Shown here: one piece after another, positions 56,151 through 64,000 of the stretch
Layout of the letters: each line of letters opens with the position of its first letter
Numbering within the stretch: position 1 is the first letter of the stretch
NCBI GenBank assembly: GCA_963678675.1
Contig: OY783194.1
Coordinates: forward strand, 33,148,278 to 33,212,277
Length of the DNA stretch: 64,000 bases
Reading direction: 5' to 3'
From: Xiphydria camelus
Taxonomy: Eukaryota; Arthropoda; Insecta; Hymenoptera; Xiphydriidae
Notes under the pieces: generated by a model
What the model saw: the letters and a program-made list of their open reading frames with translations, nothing else
The model's database searches: none
Told to the model about the DNA's origin: nothing
Translations under genes and position numbers: made by a program

Positions 56151-56624
56151 GTTTCGATCATCCCTCTCTTCCTACCTCTCCCCAGCGAAGCCCCCGGATG
56201 AGATCACGCGCGCGAAGCGACGCGAAAAACAAAATGTGACGTGACACGTGCGAGGAAAGTCGGAAGAAAGTATCGCGTGTCTCACGAGAGGAGAGAATTT
56301 ATGTAGAGAGGATGTGCGGGAGGTCGCTCCCTCCCTCTCGCTCTCCCCCTCCCAACCCCCTCTCTCTCATGCTTTTCTACACGTCGAGAACGCTCGACGG
56401 AGTAAATGAAACTGCCCGCGGCGTATCAACGCTGACGAGAGTCCCGGTCTACCTGCGGATGTACCTACCGCTGTTACCGAGGAGGTACAGTATTCGGCAA
56501 AAAGGTTCGGTCGGTCTCTCGAGGTACCGAATATTCCGAGCGTCCTTCGAAACATCCTACGATCCGAGTCCCCGTTTCTTTCGAATTTCACGACCGACCG
56601 CGCGTAACGTTTGATAAGAAGTAC
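56151..56624. other. unique CpG-rich DNA
   Basis: Contains CT-rich runs. No gene or repeat was recognised. Confidence 0.4.
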
Positions 56625-56870
56625 CTACACTGAGAAAAATAACCTGGTCAATCTAACCAAAATCTTGGAGATTATGATCAATCCGTTTGGTGAAATATGG
56701 ATCCTCCGTCTATATTGATTAAACTGACCATTTTTTTGGTTAGAGCAACTAGACATGCAGTTGGAATAACTAAATATTTGATTCAATTTACTAGAATTTT
56801 AGTTAGTATAACTGAACTCGTTTAACCTGCAGATGCGTTTTGTCACTTTAACCAAGTTATTCTTCTCAGT
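56625..56870 (+). mobile_element. family A MITE copy
   Basis: A forward copy from TACACTGAGAAAAATAACC to AAGTTATTCTTCTCAGT, with three AnAACTAnA-type motifs and a GATGCGTTTTGTCACTTTAA box. Confidence 0.85.
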
Positions 56871-57121
56871 CTGAGAGCAGAGCAACGAGTCAAGCACGGA
56901 ATTTCAAAGTATAATACAATTTTCATGAGAAATCCGCACCACGTGTCACGGATGTAACACTCGTATAACGATCTCGCTGCGAGGATCTCTCGACACCGCT
57001 GCCGGAGATAGGAACTTGACGGCCGAATAAATATCGACGGCGCGTCTCGATCGACCTCGACGCGTCTTCCTCCTCGTTATCGTTTATTACTGCGGAGGTC
57101 ATCGCCGGTGAATTCGATCTT
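56871..57121. other. unique DNA
   Basis: A short CpG-rich interval. Nothing was recognised. Confidence 0.4.
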
Positions 57122-57660
57122 CGTGTAAAAAAATATTCATATTTCTTAATTTAAAATTTGTGATCTGTATAGATACATATTCAATATGTGTTATGCAAGT
57201 TATAGCGTCATCGAAAAATTATGAAAGACGCTCTTGTGCCAAGCAACGAGTGCGGGAAAAAATTAGACTTATAACAAGATGACCACGGAAAGACTGATAC
57301 CAGTACATTTTACTGTATTTACTATAAAATACATAAACATGAGGATTTTCGATTTTTTTTTATAGTGCGATATAATAATTTATCTGTGGAAAACACTAAA
57401 TCGTAATAGTTTGCATTACAATTTATCAGTTTCCAGGGAAAAATCGTTCTTCAGCGCAGTAGGAATATCTGAAAATCCTTACGTGTGCCTCTTTTATTGT
57501 AAATACAGTAAACTTTACCGGTATCAGTCCTTCCGTGACGTATGTCACATTTCTAAATATCATTTTCCAGCTCGAATAAATAATTTATAGCAAAAATAAG
57601 AAATTAATAAATACAGCGCAATTTTCAAATCCACGATAAAAAAATTAGTGAACGAACCGA
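57122..57660 (-). repeat. family U repeat split by family D
   Basis: Minus-strand blocks matching 62.56-62.90 kb lie on both sides of a family D copy. Left side: AAATATTCATATTTCTTAAT and CTTGTGCCAAGCAACGAGTG. Right side: AAATATCATTTTCCAGCTCG and AAGAAATTAATAAATAC. The class of element is unknown. Confidence 0.6.
57294..57537 (+). mobile_element. family D MITE nested in family U
   Basis: It has full ends CACGGAAAGACTGATACC and ACCGGTATCAGTCCTTCCGTG, about 35-base arms including TTTTACTGTATTTAC, and a palindromic body. Confidence 0.85.
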
Positions 57661-58235
57661 ATTATTCTACCTACAGCCACTTGCCACTACGACACTTACG
57701 GACGCTACTGTACCTTCGTATCATAACTTATGCATACGACTAGCCGCCAACGCCGTGAATAAACGCGAACCACGAGGGGAGCCTTTTCGGATTTGCTCTC
57801 GTGAATCGCGGTACTCGCGGTCCAGAGAAATCCCCTCTTCATATCCTCTCGACGAAAAATAATTCGTTAGCCACGGAGAGCTATCGCGCGGGTTAAAGAG
57901 GAAAAATGAGATCCCTCTCTCGCTCGCTTCGCGCCGCTGTCGTTCTCAACTATAAACTTGCCCTGAGCCGCGGTGCTCTCCGCGAGAAAACGCCGTGATT
58001 TATTGGAGTCTATTATAGTGTAATGGAGTTAGACGTGAAAAATGGGGCAGGACAGGTAATACGCGAGTCGCGAGTCGAGAGCGAGGGCGAGAGAGTGTCG
58101 AGAGGGACGGCATAAAATTTTCATAATGAGTGTCCCTTTTCCGGGCTTCGCGCGAGAAGCGAGGTAGGAGCGACGGGGAAGAGACTCTCGTCGTCTCTCC
58201 GAGAGGAACGACGTCGTAACGAGTTAAGAGCGTCG

Positions 58236-58296
<61 letters not shown>

Positions 58297-58756
58297 AAGT
58301 AAACGACGAGGAGTGCTACGACCGAGGCAGGTGCCCTCTCACGCTGCAAGGGAATTGAAAACATTTAACCCAACCCGCTACTATTTATTTATCCGATGCA
58401 CTCGCTTCCGGAGCTCCGCGAGACGAAGTGCCTACCGACTACGTCGATGCTTGGAATTTCAGCAGCGTTTATACGGTGTATTTTCGAGGAAGCGTGACAT
58501 TAGAGATACGCAAGTGCGAAAAAGAACACGTGACGTGTGCATAAGAGCAATTCACATTACGGGGTGAAAAGAAACAGCAAGTTTATATTTTTTTCGTTCT
58601 GTCAAAATGGTCGATTTTTGCAAAAACGATATATGCATCGTCATCTATTAGTGTCGACCGGACTTTTCCCTATTTTTAACTTAAAAAAAGCTTAGCCGTT
58701 TTCCTGCACCAGAGTCGCAAACTACCAAAAGTATTTCTATTGACCCCGTTCTACGG
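57661..58756. other. unique DNA with a long (GA)n
   Basis: CpG-moderate text. Apart from the microsatellite at 58239-58297, no feature was recognised. Confidence 0.4.
58239..58297. repeat. (GA)n microsatellite
   Basis: About 24 clean GA dinucleotides, then interrupted GAGGGAGAGAG. Confidence 0.97.
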
Positions 58757-58880
58757 TACACTGAGAAAAATACCTCGGTCAATCAAACCAAAATCCTCGA
58801 GACCATAACCAAACCGTTTAGCGAAATATGGATCCTCCATCTGTTTGGTTAAATTGACCAATGTTTGGTTAGAATAACTA

Positions 58881-59595
58881 CACTCAGAGCAAAAAATTGC
58901 TGGTGCCGATAAAATATTTTCTTCGGTCAAAAACATGATATAATTCCGGGATGGTTTTCTTCGTGCGAGAAAATATTTGATAAGGTCCAATAATTGGTTT
59001 TTTTTTCACGTGGAAAGAATTTGTTGCTTGAACCGAATGTACTCTTGAATCAAGAAAATATATTCTTCGACCAAGAATCTGTATTCGAAAGAATTGTTAC
59101 GATAATATATTTTTGATTCAAGATATATTTTCTCGACACTAGCAATTATTTCACTCACAAGGAGAGTATTCGAGGTGTACCTCACCGATTTTCTTCATTC
59201 TGCGATATGTTGTAGTATATTAAAAAATATTAGACACATATTTTTTTGCTCGTGCTAATTCGGCCATTTAAGGGGTGAAAATGACCCCTAAACTTGACCC
59301 CCTAAAACGAATTTTCTACGATTTCTCAAAAACTACGTTGAATTTCTTAATGAAACATATTGAATATTATTCCTTATCGAAAGACGATAATATGTGAAGT
59401 ACTTTTACACTCGGGGGTTACACAAATCGTAAAAAATTGGTTTTAAGGGGCCAAGTTTAGGGGTGATTTTCACCCCTTAAATGACCGAATTAGCACGTAC
59501 AAAAAAATATGTGTCAAATGTTTTTTGATATACTACAACATATCGCAGAATGAAGATAATCGGTGAGGTACACCTCGAATACTCTCTTGTCAGTG
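58881..59595 (-). mobile_element. family C MITE nested in family A
   Basis: CACTCAGAGCAAAAAATTGC to GCAATTATTTCACTC, then after an insertion CAGTG. TA at 58879-58880 and 59596-59597 flank it. This is the cleanest TA duplication for a CACTGAG-tip element in the window. Confidence 0.85.
59157..59590. mobile_element. fold-back element nested in family C
   Basis: ACAAGGAGAGTATTCGAGG and the inverted CCTCGAATACTCTCTTGT begin arms of at least 100 bases (GTGTACCTCACCGATT, then ATTCTGCGATATGTTGTAGT, then CGGCCATTTAAGGGGTG). It is 434 bases and non-coding. It lies between CTC and CAGTG of the family C tip. Confidence 0.85.
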
Positions 59596-59741
59596 TAAAC
59601 GTTAGGTTGGAGTAAGTAAAAATTTGATTAAAATAACAAAATATTTAGTTCAACTGACCAGTATTTTCGTTAGAATAACTAAACTCGTTTAACCAGACGC
59701 GTCATATCATTTTAACCAAGTTACGATATTTTTCTCGGTGT

Positions 59742-60329
59742 ACCGGGGCGGAAAGCCACGCAGCGTCGTCGTCACAACAGCGAAGAGAGGTTGCGAAGAA
59801 CCCGGGGAATTCGAGCTTAACGCAACGCGCCGGTTAACGGAGAATTAGTAAAAGCAATATCTTGTTCGCACGTAAACATGGACAGGCCGCCGCTGGGGAG
59901 GTATGTGTATAGGGGAGGTATGGTACACCGCTCGGAGCATGTACGGGGGGGGGGGGAATGTGGGTTAAATATGCAATAATTACAACCACTATCGCGTCAA
60001 TGTTGTACGGGTACGATCCCACGCGTTAAACGAACGTCTTCTCGACGCGAAATACCTTTCGGGGAAGCACTGATCAATCCCATCATTAAGAGTGACGAAA
60101 TTGGACCAATCTCACTTTTTTAATTCGTTTTAAATATCGATTCGAGTCACTAATTTTGGACGATTTAAATGCGTGGTAAGTTTCGTACTTAAAGAGATGA
60201 TTCCGACGAGGAACGAAGACGTATTAATGTTATTCCGAAAAAGATGTCAATGAGTTTCCTTTACACAGGGGAAAAAATTGGATGTAAACATTACACCAAT
60301 TCGGTTTCCTCGCAAACTCTTTTATTGCG
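59742..60329. other. unique DNA
   Basis: Contains a G run (59946-59955). No gene is recognised. Confidence 0.4.
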
Positions 60330-60785
60330 GATTCGAAAAATTTAGACAAAATTATTTACCCCGTATTTTTTCATTTTTCATTTTCAGTATTATTAAAGCT
60401 GGAGAACAATATTTAAAAATGCAACTACTTTTTCGGATATTTTATTTTTCGCGTGATATTAAGATAACAAATTGTAAGGTAAGGTGGAGTAAGAGCGTAC
60501 AAAAAAATAGACGGGGCAAGTGCCTCATATCAATTTTTATTCAAGTTTCTTAGTGAATGGTGCTGCCATCTTTAATTTGTAATTTTTGGTGAGTACGTAT
60601 GTTAATTAAGCTGTTTTTCTAATTTAAGAGGTATTTCCGCAGTTGCTAACCTAAATTATTCTCTTTTTTTTGTTGATATGTTGATATTATGTACTTGCCC
60701 CGTCTATTTTTTGGTACGCTCTTACCCCACCTTACCTTATTTAAAAATATGAATATTTCTTTCACGAGAAGATCGAATTGCTGCA
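60330..60785 (+). repeat. family U repeat split by a TA element
   Basis: CCCCGTATTTTTTCATTTTTC, GCTGGAGAACAATATTTAAA and ATTTAAAAATATGAATATTT follow the order of the copy at 62.56-62.90 kb. The insertion at 60477-60737 splits it. Confidence 0.6.
60477..60737. mobile_element. TA-flanked MITE, tip AGGTAAGGTGGRGTAAG
   Basis: AGGTAAGGTGGAGTAAGAGC and the inverted GCTCTTACCCCACCTTACCT are followed by GTAC and an ATAGACGGGGCAAGT box, giving arms of about 50 bases. TA lies at 60475-60476 and 60738-60739. It is 261 bases with no transposase. Confidence 0.85.
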
Positions 60786-61748
60786 AATTGTAACAGTTTA
60801 CGCTTACTATATGACAAGCGCAGGGCAATGTTAAATATACAGCAGAAGAATATTGAATTTACTAGAAAAATGTGAAATTAACAGATGAATCGGATACAGT
60901 TTACATATCGAGTAATTAATTGTACGCAAAATTTAGTCGCATTTACAAGAATATATAGCTACTTGAAACTTTCACTTTGTAAATCCAAAAAACCAGCATT
61001 TTCTTCCCCGTGAACTTCGTCCAACTCGAATAAAGTTTATCGAGGAATACGAGCGACTATTATTCCAAGCGGTTCAATGTTGGCCCCGACGAACGGACCG
61101 GTCTTCACAGTTGTACCCCTCGGAAAAACAGCTTCGAAACGAAACGAGATACGATGAGAGCTTAATTACAAAAGTTGCTCCGCGCAAAAAAAAAAAGCCG
61201 AGGGAAAAAACCCAGTAGGTAGGTATCGGAGGCGGATCAACGTTCGGCCTCTCCTTATTGCGCGGAGCACGAACCATTGTTGAATTGACTCGGAACTCCA
61301 CGTTTCGTCGTCGTGACGAAAGTTTCGCGGCAGTCGCCACGAGGATTCCATGCATCCTCTCTTCCGACGATGGGAACAGAGGCGAGAAAAGGGGAAGGCG
61401 AAGTCTCCTAATCGATTTTTCCCCGCGCCGTGCATATCGGGCGCGACGCCTAATGGAACGTTGAAACGTTTACTCGGCCGATAAACGAATTAATTAAGAG
61501 GGAGTGGAGTACCGCCGTCTGTGCCGCTGCGAAAGTCTACGGGCAAATTATTCGCGAGGCAGCGAGAGAGGACCTGTATTAAAGGAGCTGAAGGTAAAAA
61601 AATTGCTCCATTTTCGCTAAAAGCACGCGTCTCGCACTCCAGCTGCGAGGAATTGTTTACGAAATTTACGAGAAGGCGAGGTACCGGCTGAATCGGCTAC
61701 CCTTATCAAAAAAAAATTGGAGGATAACGATTAATAACAGCCTGCCCC
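60786..61748. other. unique DNA
   Basis: AT-rich then CpG-rich text with family-free frames of 68-93 codons. Nothing else was seen. Confidence 0.4.
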
Positions 61749-61749
61749 G

Positions 61750-61944
61750 GGAAAAATAACCTGGCCAATCTAACCTAAATTCTGAAGAGCATAACCAAAC
61801 CGTCTGATGAAATACGGATCCTCTGTCTATTAGGTTAAACTGACTAACTGAATAACTAAATATTTGGCTCAACTTTCTAGTGTTTTGGTTGGAATAACTA
61901 AACTCGTTTAACCAAATGAATTTTGCCACTTCAACCAAGTTTAC
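61750..61944 (+). mobile_element. family A MITE copy
   Basis: A forward copy from GGGAAAAATAACCTGGCC to GCCACTTCAACCAAGTTTAC. It abuts another forward copy. Confidence 0.75.
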
Positions 61945-61945
61945 A

Positions 61946-62084
61946 CACTGGGAAAAATAATTTGCTCAATCAGACCAAAATCCTGGAGACCATAGCCAAA
62001 TCGTTTTTTGAAACAGGGATCCTCCATCTGTTTGATTAGACTGCCCATTTTCTGGTTCGAATAACTAGACATGTAGTTTACAAA
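61946..62084 (+). mobile_element. partial family A MITE copy
   Basis: A forward copy from CACTGGGAAAAATAATTTGC to AATAACTAGACATGTAGTTT. The right half is missing. Confidence 0.75.
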
Positions 62085-62559
62085 TATTACTAAGAAAGCC
62101 CAGAAAATTCGAGCAATATCGAACGATTCGACATATCCGTGTCGCCCGATGGTTTCAATTTCGGATAACAGCGAACCCGAATTTAATTTTTCCCCCGGAA
62201 CGTTCACGAATTGGAAGCGAGCATAATTCCGAATCATTTGGAACGGGAGATATCGTTGATTCGCTCGCAGCTAACGACGCGAGACGCAATCGTCGATCGG
62301 GACAACGACTCGAGAGGACGTTGCTCCTGACGCGCGAAGGAATGACGCGACGCGTCTTCGGACGGCCACTGACCGTACCGGGCGATATCGTATCGATCGC
62401 GCGCCGCAGTTTGACCCGTGTGTTTTATATCAGCGATATTTCAATAGGGCACTCGAACGCTCGAACACTGCGGAAGTCCTTTGGTCGGCAATTTGAAAAG
62501 TAGCCGGTTTTCGCGATACGTCCGTCTCAAAGCGCTACAGAATTCGCTCTTCTATTTTT
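62085..62559. other. unique CpG-rich DNA
   Basis: No gene or repeat was recognised. Confidence 0.4.
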
Positions 62560-62895
62560 TATTAAAAATTTAAAAAATTTGAAGAAAATTATCAACCCCG
62601 TATTTCTTAATTTTCCATTTTCGGCCTTATCTGAGCTGGAAAATGATATTTAAAAATATAGTACGTCGTCGTATTATAAAATTATCTCTCTCGCACTCGC
62701 GTTGCTTGGCACATAAGTGCGTTTCTCTTGCGTTTCGATGACGTCATAATATCGTAGAGAGAAAGGAACTTATAATTGTATGAATATTAATTTTTCCGGA
62801 CATTTTCTTTTCCGTGTGAAATTTGATATGTGTACAAATTGCATAGTGAATTTAAAAATATGAATATTTTTTTTTAAAGAAAACCGAATTGCTCC
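62560..62895 (+). repeat. family U repeat, most complete copy
   Basis: AACCCCGTATTTCTTAATTT, GAGCTGGAAAATGATATTTA, CTCGCGTTGCTTGGCACA and ATTTAAAAATATGAATATTT are shared, in order, with the split copies at 57.1-57.7 kb (reverse) and 60.3-60.8 kb. No terminal repeats are evident. Confidence 0.65.
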
Positions 62896-63680
62896 CACGG
62901 CAGGTGGCTCAAAGGGGACTCTGCGATATTTTCGCGGTCGTTATCCCGGAATCTAATTGGCGATTATTCGCGCGTATACACACAAGCCGTCTGTTCTTTC
63001 ACGAATCCCACGACCTACGTCACGACGACGACACGCGCGCGGAATAGTACGCGTCAAACCGGTTAAGCGCGTAAAATTGCGCAACCGTACGATTACCGGT
63101 AAACGTGGACGGATTGTAATGAATTGCAAAGGTATGGATGATAAACGTATTTTCGTCACTATTGGTTGCAATCGATAGCAATAAAATAAATCAATCCGAA
63201 ATGTCAACGCGACTCCGCGCGTTGGCCTGAACAAGAATCGCGAGGAGGATACGATCGATCGTTGCGATAACGACACGATCGATTTTTTTCCACGGCAATT
63301 CGCAGCGAGAAAATTCCCTTCAAAATGTCGATCGAAGGAGACGGGTTCGCAAAACTTTCTCGAACCGAAAATCGTGTACAGTGCCGTAACTCGAGGCGCG
63401 TTGGACGCTATTTTTACCTCGTTGCAACAATTACGACACCCGGCGCAGAATTTCGACGACGGCCGATTACATAACCGAGCTTATCGTTGCGATCGTTACG
63501 GGCGGATCGCCTCGACTCCCGCGCTCGCGAAAACAGCTGACTCGCGCGCAAACAAACGAAGGTGGCCGTGCGCGCGTACGTGTGAGGCTACATCCACGTC
63601 TCGTGTCGCGCCTACGGGGAACAGAGCCGCGGCAAATTCGTTCGGGCGGCGATTCTCGGCTCGAAATTTGCGAGAGTGTA
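62896..63680. other. unique CpG-rich DNA
   Basis: Frames of up to 121 codons with no known family. No other structure was seen. Confidence 0.4.
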
Positions 63681-63876
63681 AGGTAAGTGTCCAAATTCCT
63701 AATCGGTTCAGCCCAATTTCTAGCCATTTATATATTTAGTTCTATCGATAAAAGTACAACTTTGATGTGCCTTCGATTGAGGGAAAAATATTTATCCAAA
63801 TAATAAGGAATGATAAAGATATTCGTGCGAACAGTCTACGATAAGTTAATAAAAATTGGGACATTTTTTTTCGCCT
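63681..63876 (+). mobile_element. TA-flanked MITE, tip AGGTAAGTGTCC
   Basis: AGGTAAGTGTCCAAATT at the left and AATTGGGACATTTTTTTTCGCCT at the right are roughly inverted, next to TA at 63679-63680 and 63877-63878. A diverged copy is at 28713-28886. The AAGGTAAGT string is a strong splice-donor match but is explained by the element. Confidence 0.65.
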
Positions 63877-63878
63877 TA

Positions 63879-64000
63879 TCAAATTTATATAAAATTGTAT
63901 ACGACAAAAATTCCAGAGAACGAAGCTATGGTTTCGATCCCGAAAGCCATTGAAAAATATCCACATATGTATATCTAATATATATAGTACGACTCTAATT
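63879..64000. other. AT-rich end of window
   Basis: No feature was recognised. Confidence 0.4.

Larger units (their letters stand above)
58757..59741 (+). mobile_element. family A MITE with a two-level nest inside
   Basis: Forward family A sequence from CACTGAGAAAAATACCTCGG to AGAATAACTA (58880) resumes at 59598 (AACGTTAGGTTGGAGTAAG) and ends ATTTTTCTCGGTGTA. A family C copy fills the gap, and that copy is itself split. Confidence 0.85.

Noticed and set aside
63678..63690. AAG|GTAAGT as a plus-strand splice donor
   Set aside because: It is the tip of a repeated TA-flanked element (copy at 28.7 kb), not a unique exon edge.

Overview
This window looks like non-coding nuclear DNA from an insect. 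CpG- and GC-rich blocks with (GA)n/(CT)n tracts alternate with AT-rich blocks full of small inverted-repeat transposons. Together with the LINE 3' ends ending in short repeats and the lack of any compact gene, this suits a hymenopteran, perhaps an ant; that assignment is inference. I found no rRNA, CRISPR, operon or prokaryotic signal, and no open reading frame encodes a protein family I recognise. The longest open frames (about 250-320 codons near 20.5-21.9 kb and 51.1-52.0 kb) lie in GC-rich DNA where stop codons are rare, and they read as low-complexity Arg/Ser/Ala text.

The most gene-related signals are on the minus strand. At 7483/7482 and at 42530/42529 a strong pyrimidine tract ending in CAG directly abuts GTAAG, the arrangement of a recursive (ratchet) splice site. 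A CpG-rich, transposon-free block at 20.4-21.9 kb has two good minus-strand splice donors, one just after an ATG. The simplest reading is that the window lies inside one or more very large introns of a minus-strand gene, possibly with an internal first exon near 21 kb. No exon is proven.

About a third of the window is MITEs and fold-back elements. A dominant group shares the tip CACTGAGA(A)AA and inserts at TA. It includes family A (about 25 copies, with tandem AGTTATTCTAACC-like motifs), B (CGAAATAAACGTG), C (ATTCTTGATTCAAGA), F (CAACCAAAGTTTGG) and I (GGTTGCAC). Others are D (CACGGAAAGACTGATACCGG), E (CACGGTAGAAAATAA), several TA-flanked elements with A/GGG tips, and a set of TTAA-flanked, piggyBac-like short elements. 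Many copies are nested in one another (26.4-27.0, 49.5-50.3, 52.0-53.2, 58.8-59.7 kb), which shows insertion order and empty target sites. One TTAA element at 40.7-40.9 kb carries a minus-strand sequence that fits the hammerhead ribozyme core. Three 5'-truncated LINE 3' ends lie at 1.1, 14.0 and 18.4 kb.

Transposon-poor blocks (20.0-21.9, 31.7-33.5, 34.3-36.0, 41.8-43.9, 45.4-47.2, 50.3-52.1 kb) are the best places to look for conserved exons or regulatory DNA. Family letters are my own labels. Element edges are read by eye and may be off by a few bases.
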